NCBI GenBank assembly: GCA_964195715.1
Contig: CAXMRU010000183.1
Span: forward strand, 1 to 64,000
Direction: 5' to 3'
Length of the DNA stretch: 64,000 nt
DNA from: Benthicola sp964195715
GTDB lineage: Bacteria > Gemmatimonadota > Gemmatimonadetes > Palauibacterales > Palauibacteraceae
The notes under the pieces were generated by a model, which did no database searches, had not been told where the DNA came from, and saw only the letters and a program-made list of their open reading frames with translations. Position 1 is the first letter of the stretch. Each line of letters starts with the position of its first letter. Position numbers and translations under genes: made by a program. Positions 1 through 9,198 of the stretch are shown in pieces.

Positions 1-1565
1 ACCATCGCCATTCCGTGCTCGTCCGCCGCTTCGATCGCCTCAGCGTCCCTTTTCGAGCCGCCGGGCTGAATGATCGCCGTAACGCCCGCCTCCGCCGCAG
101 CATCGATTCCGTCTCGGAACGGGAAGAAGGCGTCCGAAGCCAGGACCAGCTCCTCGAGCGCAAAACCGGAGTTGAGCGCCTTGTGCGCCGCGAGGTGCGC
201 CGCATCCACTCGGCTCATCTGTCCGGCCCCGATACCCACGGAAGCGCCATCTCGCGCGAGCAGGATGGCGTTGGACTTCACGGACTGGACGGCGGCCCAC
301 GCGAACGCGAGATCCTCCCACTCCCGCTCGGACGGCTGCCGCGAGGTGGAAACGGCGACCCCACCCGGTCTCAGGTCTACCGAGCGAGCCGGCACCGGGG
401 AACCCTGCACGAGCACACCCCCGATCACACCCCGCAGGTCTAATCCTGGAGTGTAATGACCCGCGAACGGCCCGAACCGGCCCTCCTCGCCGGGCTCCAG
501 GATCCGGATGTTTTTCTTCTCCTGTAAAATGCGCAGCGCCGGCGGAGCATACCCCGGAGCGACCAGGCACTCCACGAACAGGCCTGAAAGCTCCTCGGCG
601 ACGATCTCCGTTACCGGCTGGCTGAATACGACCGTCGACCCGAAGGCCGACACGGGATCGCACGCCAGCGCCTTCCGGTAAGCCTCGGCGGGGGAGCGGC
701 CGATCGCGATACCGCACGGCGTGGTGTGCTTGAGGATCGCGCACGCCGTCGCGTCACTCCCCAGGAAAGGAGCGATAGCAAGGAGGGCACCATCGAGATC
801 CAGGATGTTGTTGTAAGACAGCTCCTTGCCGTGTAGCTGCCGGAGCCCCGGGATGCCGGTCGGTGGGCTGGACGAATCACGATAGAACGCCGCCGCCTGG
901 TCGGGGTTCTCTCCGTAGCGCAGCGACTGCACGCGAGTCAGGGAAAGCATGACGTCCCGCGGGAGGCCTTCGGTTCGCTCCTGATCTTCCCGAGATCCCC
1001 TGAGATACCCAGCTACCGCCGAGTCGTACGTGGCGGTGTGGGCGAACACCTTCGCGGCCAGAGCCCGCCGGAGCTCGTCCTGGTCTCCCCCCCGGTCGAG
1101 GGCTTCGAGCAATCGGTCGTAGTCCTCCGGGCTGCAGACCGGCCATACGAACGGGTGATTCTTAGCGGCGGCTCGGAGCATTGTCGGGCCCCCGATGTCA
1201 ATCTGCTCGAGGGCCTCGGCCAGTGTCGTCTCCGGGCGGGCCACCGTATCGCGGAACGGATACAGGTTGACAACCACCATCCCCACGGGCTCGAGATCAT
1301 GCCTCTCGAGATCGCGAATGTCTCCCTCAACGCTCAGTCGGGCGAGCAGACCGGCGTGGACCGCCGGATGCAGTGTCTTGACCCTGCCGCCGAGGATCTC
1401 CGGAAACCCCGTGAACTGCGAGATCCCCGTGACAGGAATGTCCGCCTCGCGGATCGCCTGTCCCGTGCCCCCCGTCGACAGCAGAGTCCAGCCCAGCCGG
1501 TGCAACGCGCGGGCCAGCTCCGCGATCCCCGTCTTATCCGAAACGCTCAGAATAGCGTACGGCAT
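1..1565 (-). CDS. purH: Bifunctional AICAR formyltransferase / IMP cyclohydrolase PurH (partial, C-terminus off the left edge)
   Basis: Catalyses the last two steps of IMP synthesis in the cytoplasm: formylation of AICAR and ring closure to IMP. I translated it by hand from ATG at 1565; the frame stays open for 521 codons to the window edge, which is nearly the full family length (about 525), so only the last few residues are missing. The N-terminal cyclohydrolase domain starts MPYAILSVSDKTG, with STGGT and the GGRVKTLHP motif. The transformylase half shows RYGENPDQAA, ILKHTTPCG, the conserved SAFGS and KSNAI motifs, and near the end AIIQPGGS. It follows purN with a gap of 56 bases, so the two purine genes are probably co-transcribed at the end of a long minus-strand run. 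Identification is secure; only the exact C-terminus cannot be seen. Confidence 0.96.
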   Translation of the reverse strand, partial: MPYAILSVSDKTGIAELARALHRLGWTLLSTGGTGQAIREADIPVTGISQFTGFPEILGGRVKTLHPAVHAGLLARLSVEGDIRDLERHDLEPVGMVVVNLYPFRDTVARPETTLAEALEQIDIGGPTMLRAAAKNHPFVWPVCSPEDYDRLLEALDRGGDQDELRRALAAKVFAHTATYDSAVAGYLRGSREDQERTEGLPRDVMLSLTRVQSLRYGENPDQAAAFYRDSSSPPTGIPGLRQLHGKELSYNNILDLDGALLAIAPFLGSDATACAILKHTTPCGIAIGRSPAEAYRKALACDPVSAFGSTVVFSQPVTEIVAEELSGLFVECLVAPGYAPPALRILQEKKNIRILEPGEEGRFGPFAGHYTPGLDLRGVIGGVLVQGSPVPARSVDLRPGGVAVSTSRQPSEREWEDLAFAWAAVQSVKSNAILLARDGASVGIGAGQMSRVDAAHLAAHKALNSGFALEELVLASDAFFPFRDGIDAAAEAGVTAIIQPGGSKRDAEAIEAADEHGMAM

Positions 1566-1621
1566 TCGTCGTCTCTCTTGGCAGGATGCTCAACATCCTC
1601 TTAGTGCTCCAGTGTACCGTC

Positions 1622-2284
1622 TCAAGAACTCCGGGCCATCGAGAAGGCCTCGCCGTCGAACCAGGCCCCTTTCCACTCCACCTGTCCCGCGTCGCCCAGC
1701 ACAAAAGTGCCGTCGGCATACGCCCGAACGACAGCGGGAAGGAGTCGATGCTCGACTTTCAGAACCCGCGCCGCCAGGGCTTCTCCGTCGTCATCTTCCA
1801 TGACGGGCACCGGCCACTGGGCGATGATCGCGCCGTGATCATAGACTTCGTCCACGAAATGCACGGTGGCGCCTGTAATCCTGGCCCCGCTGGCCACGAC
1901 CGCCTCGTGCACCCGTCGGCCGTACATTCCCGGGCCTCCGAACGACGGCAACAGGGCCGGATGGATGTTGATCATCCTGCCACGGAACGCCCGCACGACC
2001 ACCGGCGAGATGAGCTTCAGCCACCCGGCGAGCACCACCAGTCCCGCCCCACAGGCGTCGAGCTCCCCCAGCAACCAGTCACCGGTCAGCGGTCCGGCGG
2101 GATGCACCGCGGTAGGAATGTCATGGCGCTCGGCCCGGGCCAGCGCCCCGATACCCGCACGGCTGCCGATGATCCGCACGAGATCCACGCCCGACCCGGG
2201 GTCCTCGTGGAGCTGCTCGATGATGGCCTGCAGGTTCGTCCCGGAGCCCGAAGCGAGGACCGCCACCCCGAGTGAGTCAGGCAT
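1622..2284 (-). CDS. purN: Phosphoribosylglycinamide formyltransferase PurN
   Basis: Formyl-THF-dependent GAR transformylase, third step of purine synthesis, cytoplasmic. 220 residues, close to the usual 200-215. The N-terminus has the Rossmann-like VAVLASGSGTNLQ. The catalytic Asn and His lie in INIHPALLPSFGG, and the catalytic Asp in HFVDEVYDHG. The C-terminus has the usual HRLLPAVV segment. ATG start; the ribosome site is weak (GGGAT about 8 bases upstream). It lies 24 bases after the GmhB-like gene and 56 bases before purH. All expected active-site residues are present. Confidence 0.95.
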   Translation of the reverse strand: MPDSLGVAVLASGSGTNLQAIIEQLHEDPGSGVDLVRIIGSRAGIGALARAERHDIPTAVHPAGPLTGDWLLGELDACGAGLVVLAGWLKLISPVVVRAFRGRMINIHPALLPSFGGPGMYGRRVHEAVVASGARITGATVHFVDEVYDHGAIIAQWPVPVMEDDDGEALAARVLKVEHRLLPAVVRAYADGTFVLGDAGQVEWKGAWFDGEAFSMARSS

Positions 2285-2308
2285 GAATTATCCCTGCGTG
2301 CTCTGCAA

Positions 2309-2869
2309 TCACCGGTCATCTTCCGAATCAGGGAGAAGCATCCTGACACCCGCCAGCAAGTCCGCCGCGCGAAGACACTCTGGAGGAGCCTGGTCATCAT
2401 ACCCACCGTTTTCGCCGGCCACCAGAAGTCCCTTCCCTCCCAAGTCGAGGGCTGGCAAGACGTCTCTCGCCCGATCCCCGACATACACTGCCCCGGCCAG
2501 ATGAAGACCGACCTCAGAGGCCGCGTTCAAGTAGAGTCCGAGGCCCGGCTTCCGGCAGTCACACCCGTCCTCCGGCACATGCGGACAGAAGTACGTCGCG
2601 TCTATCCGTGCTCCGGCGGCTCGAAGCAGGCTCTCGACATGCTTCTGCACGGCATGGAATTCTGACTCGCCGAAATACCCTCGGGCGATGCCGGATTGAT
2701 TCGTTACGATAACGACCGGAATGCCGGCTCGATTGAGAAGACGCACCGCCTCCGCAGCTCCCGGCAACAACACGACGTCATCGGGGCTCGACACATAGCC
2801 AGTATCCCGTATGAGTGTGCCATCGCGATCCACAAACGCTGCCGTCAGCATACCGGAACCGGCGCTCAC
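2309..2869 (-). CDS. gmhB: HAD-family phosphatase, GmhB-type (D-glycero-D-manno-heptose 1,7-bisphosphate 7-phosphatase or histidinol-phosphatase relative)
   Basis: Likely removes the 7-phosphate from heptose bisphosphate during LPS inner-core precursor synthesis. 186 residues, as for E. coli GmhB. HAD motif I is DRDGTL near residue 14, motif II is VTNQSG, and the last motif is GDRARD. The zinc loop typical of the GmhB/HisB-N group is visible as CPHVPEDGCDC followed by RKP, giving the C-x-H...C-x-C pattern. The start is GTG overlapping the selA stop by four bases. HisB-N is the main alternative, but no his genes are nearby; the heptose role is inferred from the family. No other heptose genes are in the window. 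Confidence 0.78.
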   Translation of the reverse strand: MSAGSGMLTAAFVDRDGTLIRDTGYVSSPDDVVLLPGAAEAVRLLNRAGIPVVIVTNQSGIARGYFGESEFHAVQKHVESLLRAAGARIDATYFCPHVPEDGCDCRKPGLGLYLNAASEVGLHLAGAVYVGDRARDVLPALDLGGKGLLVAGENGGYDDQAPPECLRAADLLAGVRMLLPDSEDDR

Positions 2870-4266
2870 GTGTCCCCCTGTTCCTCCCGAATGAGCCGGT
2901 TGACGGCGGCGGACACGATCGCCTCCTGTCCCTCGCGCACCGTCCGGAAATCCAATCGGAGATTCCGGCCTTCGATGCGGCCGACGATAGGAGGATCGAA
3001 CGCCCGGAGGCCTGAGTCATGAGCTTCGGCAGAGCCGGAAACGATCCAGCCAGCCGAGGGAAGCTCGAAGCCCGGAGCCGTGCCACCACCCAGTACCGAC
3101 CTCATGGAAGCAACTGTGACACGCTCCGCCGCCACGGCAGTCAGGTCGGAGAGAGCGGCTCTCGCTCGTTCCGTGACGCGCTCGACCGGGGTCACGAGCA
3201 TCCGGAGGACAGGGATCGCGCTCGTCGCCAGCTCGGGAGACAGGTACAGCCGAAGTGTCGCCTCCAGGGCGGCGAGCGTCATCTTGTCCACTCGAAACGC
3301 TCGCGCGAGAGGATTGTCCCGCAGGCGGTCCACGACCGCCGCCCGGCCGTGGATGATCCCCGCCTGAGGTCCGCCAAGCAGCTTATCTCCGCTCCACGTT
3401 ACCAGATCGGCGCCGGAGGCGACCGAGTCCCGTACCCGCGGCTCAGGAAGGGTGACGGGGAGATCATCGGGGAAAAGGAGACCCGATCCCAGATCGTGCA
3501 TCACCGGCAGCTTCACGCTTCGACCCAATTCTACCAACTCGGCCGTTCGCGTTTCCTCGACGAAACCCTCGACTCGGTAGTTCGACGGGTGGACTTTCAG
3601 CAGGAGACCCGTGGACGGAGTGATCGCCCGTCGATAATCGTCGATCCGTGTACGATTGGTCGTTCCAACAGCACGCAGGAAGGCCCCGGATTGTTCGATG
3701 ACCTCGGGAATCCGGAATCCTCCACCAATCTCGACCAGCTCCCCGCGCGAGACGAGAACCTCGCGCCCCCTCGCCAGGCTGTTGATCGCCAGCGACACAG
3801 CGGCAGCGTTATTGTTGACCACGAGCGCGGATTCCGACCCGCTGAGCAGACAGACTAGGCCGGCACAGTGCTCGTACCTGTCCCCTCGCTTACCCTCATC
3901 GAGATCGTATTCCAGACTCGAGTATCCGCGTGCCACTTCTGTGGCAGCCGCGATCGCCGCCTCCGCGAGTGGCGCCCGACCCAGGTTGGTGTGCAGGATG
4001 ACTCCCGTCGCGTTGATCACCGGTCGCAGAGACGGTCGATCGGTCTCGAGGACGCCGAGTGCTGCGGCCAGCAAAGAGTCGTCGTCAGGGACAGTCCCGC
4101 CTCCGTCCAGAATGCGACGATTCTCGTCCAACACCCGTCGGAGAGCCATGGTCACCGGTTCCCGGCCCCAACGACCGATCCACTCGACCGTCTCGCCCCT
4201 GCGCAGCAGGACGTCCACGGACGGCAGCCCCCGCCGCAAGTCACCACCGATCGCATCCCCGGTCAC
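2866..4266 (-). CDS. selA: L-seryl-tRNA(Sec) selenium transferase SelA
   Basis: PLP enzyme that converts Ser-tRNA(Sec) to Sec-tRNA(Sec) using selenophosphate. 466 residues, matching the bacterial family. The N-terminal part ends in PVINATGVILHTNLGRAPL, a hallmark of SelA. The PLP lysine is in the motif SGDKLLGGPQAG near residue 293. The start is GTG within a GTGA overlap with the preceding lipoprotein gene, and its end overlaps the next gene the same way. No selB, selC or selD is in the window, so the rest of the selenocysteine pathway must be elsewhere. I saw no selenoprotein gene with an in-frame TGA here. SelA-like PLP proteins of other function exist, but the motifs favour true SelA. Confidence 0.9.
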   Translation of the reverse strand: MTGDAIGGDLRRGLPSVDVLLRRGETVEWIGRWGREPVTMALRRVLDENRRILDGGGTVPDDDSLLAAALGVLETDRPSLRPVINATGVILHTNLGRAPLAEAAIAAATEVARGYSSLEYDLDEGKRGDRYEHCAGLVCLLSGSESALVVNNNAAAVSLAINSLARGREVLVSRGELVEIGGGFRIPEVIEQSGAFLRAVGTTNRTRIDDYRRAITPSTGLLLKVHPSNYRVEGFVEETRTAELVELGRSVKLPVMHDLGSGLLFPDDLPVTLPEPRVRDSVASGADLVTWSGDKLLGGPQAGIIHGRAAVVDRLRDNPLARAFRVDKMTLAALEATLRLYLSPELATSAIPVLRMLVTPVERVTERARAALSDLTAVAAERVTVASMRSVLGGGTAPGFELPSAGWIVSGSAEAHDSGLRAFDPPIVGRIEGRNLRLDFRTVREGQEAIVSAAVNRLIREEQGDT

Positions 4267-5543
4267 TGTTCGGCACCATCAGTCCCGGACTCATCCTGCC
4301 CTTCCGTCCCGTCCCCCATCTCTTCCCCGTTCGCCGGCTCCGGGATCTCAGCCGGCGGAGGCGGAGGTATGTAGACCATGGTCGTGTCCCCCCCGCCGAC
4401 CAGATGCCTGAGATTGAGGAATCCGCGAGCCGCAACATCATACGTTCCGCCTGAAAGAGCCCGGCCCAGGCGCACCGTCACGAACCGCTGCGGTCGACTC
4501 CTCTCGACATCGCTGCTATCCCGTGCTCCCAATTCCAGCCGCTCCGACGGGACCGGGTCCTGACGCACCGACTCGGCCGTATCGGGCGGCACGTCAAGCC
4601 CCTCTCCCACCAGTCCCGCCTGCGCGGAGTCAGCCGGCTCGACCGAGGTGGTGTCATTGACGACCAACAGCCCCCCCACGACGAACTCCTCGACCGGCCA
4701 CTCCTCACCACTCTCCCGCAGGACCACCCTGACCACAGCGTCAGAAAGGAGCGAATCGGGCTCGAGGAGGTCATCGAAATCAAGCCTTAGGTGGAGGCTA
4801 TCCGTGGCCTCCGCAGCTCCCAGCAGGGGCGGCGTGCTATCCGGAGCCGTAATCCAGAATTCCAGCTCGACGACCGACCCCGACTCCGGAAGAGAGACGT
4901 ATCCACTGTCGTGCGGCTCGAACTCCCTGTCCAGCACCTGATTCCGGTTCTGGTCACGGAACGCGAATGCCCAGTAGTCGCCGACCGGCAGGGAGGGTAC
5001 GGTGAAGTTCCCTCCAGTATCGCTGACGGCCCAGTACGGAATCGAGTCCAGGCCGAGCACCAGGATCGAAGCATCTCGCACCGTTCGGACGGTCGCCCGA
5101 TCCATCACTCGGCCGCCAGTACGAGTGTCAAACAACTCCGTACCGGTCGTGAACAGGATTTCGATGGGCTCACGCGTCTGGTTCCTGATCATGTCCCTGA
5201 GCCCCGCGGGAATTCGGAATCGGTAGACGACACCTGGGCGCCAGCCGTCGCGGGGTCGAATGCGCACGTTCCGCCTGCCAACATTGATCTCGTAGAGCCA
5301 GGCCGGAGAGGTCTCCATGACCCGCGCCACCGAGCGCGGATCACCCATCGGCTCGTCAAACCGCACGAACGCGTCCTCGTCGATGTCGGGCACGGCGGTG
5401 CCGTACTCGGGGAACATCTCCACGACCGCCGGCGGGTCGAAATCAGGACCCGTGCCCGGGGGCATTTCCTCGCGGGCGCAGGCCGCCAGAACGATGGCCA
5501 GGACCAGGGCCAACCGACTCGCCACCGACTCGGGCCGCATCAT
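4263..5543 (-). CDS. Lipoprotein with N-terminal SbsA-type Ig-like domain, function unknown
   Basis: 426 residues. The N-terminus is a lipoprotein signal ending in AIVLAACAREE, with the lipobox Cys near residue 22. Residues about 35-130 read like a bacterial Ig-like (Big_5/SbsA) domain: PPAVVEMFPEYGT, then VRFDEPM and ILFTTGTELFD. It continues with a carboxypeptidase-regulatory-like beta segment around VSDTGGNFTVPSLPVGDYWAFAF in two parts, including the calcium-like DQNRNQVLD. The C-terminal third is low-complexity, acidic, and ends with a proline run PPPPPAEIPEP. Related Ig-like lipoproteins occur widely in Bacteroidetes and Gemmatimonadota without a known role. It starts one base after the valS stop and overlaps selA by four bases, so it is translated in series with housekeeping genes. 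Confidence 0.75.
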   Translation of the reverse strand: MMRPESVASRLALVLAIVLAACAREEMPPGTGPDFDPPAVVEMFPEYGTAVPDIDEDAFVRFDEPMGDPRSVARVMETSPAWLYEINVGRRNVRIRPRDGWRPGVVYRFRIPAGLRDMIRNQTREPIEILFTTGTELFDTRTGGRVMDRATVRTVRDASILVLGLDSIPYWAVSDTGGNFTVPSLPVGDYWAFAFRDQNRNQVLDREFEPHDSGYVSLPESGSVVELEFWITAPDSTPPLLGAAEATDSLHLRLDFDDLLEPDSLLSDAVVRVVLRESGEEWPVEEFVVGGLLVVNDTTSVEPADSAQAGLVGEGLDVPPDTAESVRQDPVPSERLELGARDSSDVERSRPQRFVTVRLGRALSGGTYDVAARGFLNLRHLVGGGDTTMVYIPPPPPAEIPEPANGEEMGDGTEGQDESGTDGAEQ

Positions 5544-5544
5544 C

Positions 5545-8232
5545 TCACGACGAGCCGAACGCAGCGCGCTTCTCTACCAGTAACGCGACACGCTCCTCGC
5601 AGGATCGCTGCTTCTCTCTTTCTCGCTCCACTACATCGGCCGGAGCACGCCCCACGAAGTTCGGGTCTTCCAGGCGACGCTGAGCGCCGGAGAGGATTCC
5701 CTCCAGTCGCTCGATCTCCGACTGGATACGCTCCCTCTCCCTCACCAGATCCACGACACCCGCCAGAGGCAGGAACACCTCCACGCCCGACCGCAGAACC
5801 GAGTGCGCGCCGGGCTCGCCCGCAGGTATGGCCTCGACGAGGTCCAGTGACGACAACCGACCGAGTCGGAGAATGCCCTCGCTGTCCGCCTCAAGCGCCG
5901 CCGCCACCGCCTCTGGGGCCCTGGCAACCACGACGTCCACCCGCCGGGAAGGGTCGACTCCGTAGTCCGATCGGAGAATGCGGACTGAGCCCACGATCTC
6001 CTGCAGAGCCCCGAATGCGGCCTCCGCCTGCTCGTCCGCCAGTTCGGGCGAACTGCCGGGCCACGGTCCCCCGAGAAGGCTGTCTTCCACGGTCCGGCCC
6101 GGCAGGTGGCAGTACATCTCCTCCGTGATGAATGGCATGATCGGATGCAGCAGCTTCAGCCAGCCGTCGAGCACGAAGGCGAAGGTCGCCGCCGCTGCCG
6201 TGCGGCTGGCCTCCCCGCGGTCACCCCTGAGCCTGGCCTTCACGAGCTCCAGATACCAGTCGCAAAATTCGCCCCAAACGAACTGGTAAGTTGTCTCTGC
6301 AGCATCGTGGAGCCGGAAACGCTCCAGGGCGTCCGTGACCGCCGCGGCGGTCGACCCAAAGCGGCTCAGGATCCAGCGGTCCGCGAGCTCCAGCTCCTTG
6401 CTGGTGGGGTCGGTAAGTACATCCGTCTCCTCGAGGTATCCCAGTCCGAATCGCACGGCGTTCCACATCTTGTTCGCAAAATTGCGCCCGACCCGGAACG
6501 CTGAATCGAGGTCCTCGTGATCCAGCTGTATATCCGTCCCCAACGCGGCCGAGCTGACAAGCGTGTAGCGCATCGCGTCAGCTCCGAACCGTTCCACGAC
6601 CTCCAGTGGATCGATTCCGTTGCCCAGCGACTTGGACATGCGGCGCCCCTGCGAGTCTCTGACCGTGCCGTGCAATAGAACATCCGAGAAGGGCAGATCT
6701 CCCACGAACTCGAGTCCTGCCATCACCATGCGAGCCACCCAGAAGAACAGGATCTCGGGCGCCGTGCTCAACGTGTTCGTGGGATAGAAGGTGGCCATGT
6801 CCAGCGTGTCGTCCGGCCAACCCAGTGTGCTGAACGGCCACAGCCAGGAGCTGAACCACGTGTCCAGGACATCCGGATCCTGGTCCAGGCTTCCCCCGCA
6901 CCTGTCGCACTGCGTCGGATCATCGAGCGACACGATGACCTCGCCGCACTCCTGGCAGTACCACACGGGAATCCGGTGCCCCCACCAGAGCTGGCGACTG
7001 ATGCACCAGTCCCTGACGTTGGTCATCCAGTGCTCGTAGGTGTTGCCGAAGCGCTCCGGGTGAAACCGCAGTCGCCCTTCCCGGTACGCTGCCAGCGCGG
7101 GCTCTGCCAGGGGCTTCATGCGGACGAACCACTGCAGGCTGAGACGCGGCTCCACGACCGTGTCGCACCGGTAACAGTGTCCGACCGAATGCTCGTGCTC
7201 TTCGGCCTTGACCAGGAGTCCGAGGGTCCCCAGGTCCTCGAGGACCCTTCCCCTGGCCACAAACCGGTCCAGCCCGCGATACGCCTCCGGAGCCTCGTTG
7301 CTCAACGTCGCATCGCCATTCATGACGTCGACGCGTGGAAGATCGTGTCGCAGCCCGATCTCGAAGTCATTCGGATCGTGAGCAGGCGTCACTTTGACAA
7401 AGCCGGATCCGAATCCGGGATCCACGTACTCGTCCGCGATGATCGGGATGCGGCGACCGACGAGCGGCAGTTCGACGTCGCGGCCCACGAGGTGCCTGTT
7501 CCTCTCGTCTCCCGGGTGCACGGCGACCGCCGTGTCACCCAGCATCGTCTCCGGCCTCGTGGTCGCGACAACTACGAACTCGCCCTCCGCATCAGCGAGC
7601 GGATACCGGATGTGGTACAGCCGGCCACGAGTTTCCTGGTGCTCCGCCTCCTCGTTGGAGAGCGCCGTGAGGCAGCGGGGGCACCAGTTGATGATGTAGT
7701 TACCCCGGTAGATAAGCCCCTTGTCGTACAGACGGACGAACACTTCGCGAACCGCTCTCGACAGCCCCTCGTCGAGGGTGAACCGGTTCCGGTCCCAGTC
7801 GCACGAACAGCCTATCGTCTTCAGTTGCTCGATAATCGTCGATCCGTACTGGTCGACCCAGCGCCATACCCGCTCAACGAAACGTTCCCGGCCCAGGTCG
7901 TGGCGCGTCAGCCCCTCCCTGGCCAAGTCCCGCTCGACCACGTTCTGCGTGGCTATGCCCGCATGATCGGTACCGGGAATCCACATGGCGCCCCGTCCCC
8001 GCATCCGGTGGAATCGGATGAGAACATCCTGAATCGTGTTGTTCAGGCCGTGCCCCATGTGCAGCGGGGCGGTGACGTTGGGGGGTGGGATGGCTATGAC
8101 GTAAGGGTCCCCGGCTTCCTCTGCCTTTACGTGGAAGGCCCCGCGTTCGATCCAGCGAGCATAGATAGCGGTCTCGATTCCCGTGGGATCGAAACGGGCG
8201 CTCAATTCGTGTCGTGTGGTTTCGTCGCTCAT
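5545..8232 (-). CDS. valS: Valyl-tRNA synthetase ValS
   Basis: Class Ia synthetase charging tRNA(Val). 895 residues from the ATG at 8232; the open frame extends to a GTG at 8307, but the extra 25 residues do not look like ValRS and the ATG gives the normal N-terminus (DPTGIETAIYARW follows shortly). The HIGH motif is HMGH in PPPNVTAPLHMGHG; the KMSKS motif appears as RMSKSLGNGIDP near residue 535. The CP1 editing domain and a zinc-like CQECGEV...CDRCGG segment are present. The C-terminal coiled-coil tRNA arm is clear (LVRERERIQSEIERLE). It lies 78 bases after the TonB-like gene. I see no T-box leader. Confidence 0.96.
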   Translation of the reverse strand: MSDETTRHELSARFDPTGIETAIYARWIERGAFHVKAEEAGDPYVIAIPPPNVTAPLHMGHGLNNTIQDVLIRFHRMRGRGAMWIPGTDHAGIATQNVVERDLAREGLTRHDLGRERFVERVWRWVDQYGSTIIEQLKTIGCSCDWDRNRFTLDEGLSRAVREVFVRLYDKGLIYRGNYIINWCPRCLTALSNEEAEHQETRGRLYHIRYPLADAEGEFVVVATTRPETMLGDTAVAVHPGDERNRHLVGRDVELPLVGRRIPIIADEYVDPGFGSGFVKVTPAHDPNDFEIGLRHDLPRVDVMNGDATLSNEAPEAYRGLDRFVARGRVLEDLGTLGLLVKAEEHEHSVGHCYRCDTVVEPRLSLQWFVRMKPLAEPALAAYREGRLRFHPERFGNTYEHWMTNVRDWCISRQLWWGHRIPVWYCQECGEVIVSLDDPTQCDRCGGSLDQDPDVLDTWFSSWLWPFSTLGWPDDTLDMATFYPTNTLSTAPEILFFWVARMVMAGLEFVGDLPFSDVLLHGTVRDSQGRRMSKSLGNGIDPLEVVERFGADAMRYTLVSSAALGTDIQLDHEDLDSAFRVGRNFANKMWNAVRFGLGYLEETDVLTDPTSKELELADRWILSRFGSTAAAVTDALERFRLHDAAETTYQFVWGEFCDWYLELVKARLRGDRGEASRTAAAATFAFVLDGWLKLLHPIMPFITEEMYCHLPGRTVEDSLLGGPWPGSSPELADEQAEAAFGALQEIVGSVRILRSDYGVDPSRRVDVVVARAPEAVAAALEADSEGILRLGRLSSLDLVEAIPAGEPGAHSVLRSGVEVFLPLAGVVDLVRERERIQSEIERLEGILSGAQRRLEDPNFVGRAPADVVEREREKQRSCEERVALLVEKRAAFGSS

Positions 8233-8310
8233 TACGTCGTGGTTTCGTGGGTGCCAAGAGCATCCCGCCGGGGAGCCAGCGTGAGCGGCACAGTTTAGCG
8301 GAAGCACGAC

Positions 8311-9198
8311 TCAGTCGCGAGGCGCGGAGCCTCCCGAACCGGTGCTATCGGATTCTGCCGCCACGGAGTCCTGTCGCTGGCGCTCGGCCTCCTCCTCGCT
8401 TCGGCGCCGCATCTCCGCCAGCCGCTCCTGCTGCACGCGCTCGATGTCCGCCTCGAAGTCCTGGCGCTGAATGTCCGCCAGGTCCCTGGCTTCCTGACGG
8501 AGCTCTCGGCCGAGTGGCCCCTCTGCCTCGAAGAGGGCGCCGACATTCATCGGGATCACCATGCCGCCGAGGACGATGCCGTCCGGAGTGACTCCCCACT
8601 GTTGATCCCCTTCGCCGAACAGCCACTCCAGCGCTCGGCGCCGCTGCTCCTCGGACAGCGCCAGGCTGTCGAGCATGGCTCCAAGTCGCGCCCGGATCAC
8701 TCCCTCAGCCCTGGCGAAGCGGTCCTCCAGATATTCGGGCAGAGGCCTGTCCGCGAAGTCCTCCCACAAGCGCGGATCTCCCTCGCGGGGCCGCAACCGC
8801 TCGGCGTTCGTGAGACCTGGCCCGTCATCGGCGCCGGCCCCGGGCGCGCGTCGTCCATCCCCCGGAGTCGGTGGCTCGGGTCTCTGGATCTCGTCGCGGT
8901 CCTCCGCGGGCAGCTCGAGCACTTCTTCCGCTGCAGACTCTGCCTCAATATCGCTGATCTCGATTACTTCGAGGCCGACGGTGGGACGCGGGGGCAGCTG
9001 CACGGACCGAAAGGACCTCGTGCCAACGTAGAACTGCCCGGACACGAAGACGGCGACCAGCGCGTGCAGGAATGCAGAAACCAGCAGTCCGATCTGAATC
9101 GACCGACGGTAGCCCCGCGCATGGTACGAGGCGCGCAGTCCCATACGCTCGCGCGCTTCTGCTCCGCCCTGGTCGGTCGGGTCGGATCTATCGCTCAA
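8311..9198 (-). CDS. TonB-like single-pass membrane protein without the TonB C-terminal domain
   Basis: 295 residues. A short cytoplasmic N-terminus with many basic residues is followed by one membrane helix at about residues 35-55. That helix carries Ser-x-x-x-His (VSAFLHALV), the spacing found in the TonB transmembrane helix. Next comes a Pro/acid-rich linker (QLPPRPTVGLEV, RPEPPTPGDG) as in TonB. The TonB C-terminal fold is absent: the last 100 residues are instead charged helix and coiled coil (RQEARDLADIQRQ, EMRRRSEEEAERQ). The start is TTG inside a TTGA overlap with the aminotransferase stop. It may be energised by ExbB/ExbD, or be a scaffold; neither is proven, and no exbBD is in the window. 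Confidence 0.6.
   Translation of the reverse strand: MSDRSDPTDQGGAEARERMGLRASYHARGYRRSIQIGLLVSAFLHALVAVFVSGQFYVGTRSFRSVQLPPRPTVGLEVIEISDIEAESAAEEVLELPAEDRDEIQRPEPPTPGDGRRAPGAGADDGPGLTNAERLRPREGDPRLWEDFADRPLPEYLEDRFARAEGVIRARLGAMLDSLALSEEQRRRALEWLFGEGDQQWGVTPDGIVLGGMVIPMNVGALFEAEGPLGRELRQEARDLADIQRQDFEADIERVQQERLAEMRRRSEEEAERQRQDSVAAESDSTGSGGSAPRD

Noticed and set aside
1..1565. Several broken open frames suggesting a purH pseudogene
   Set aside because: A hand translation from ATG 1565 is open to the window edge with all motifs; the broken frames are shadows.
4791..6128. Long plus-strand open frames over the minus-strand genes (for example 4791-6128, 6976-8298, 60090-62258)
   Set aside because: High-GC antisense shadows; composition is Arg/Pro/His-rich with no recognisable domain, while the opposite strand encodes clear enzymes.
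8233..8307. Longer valS start (GTG 8307)
   Set aside because: Adds 25 residues unlike ValRS; ATG 8232 gives the family N-terminus.
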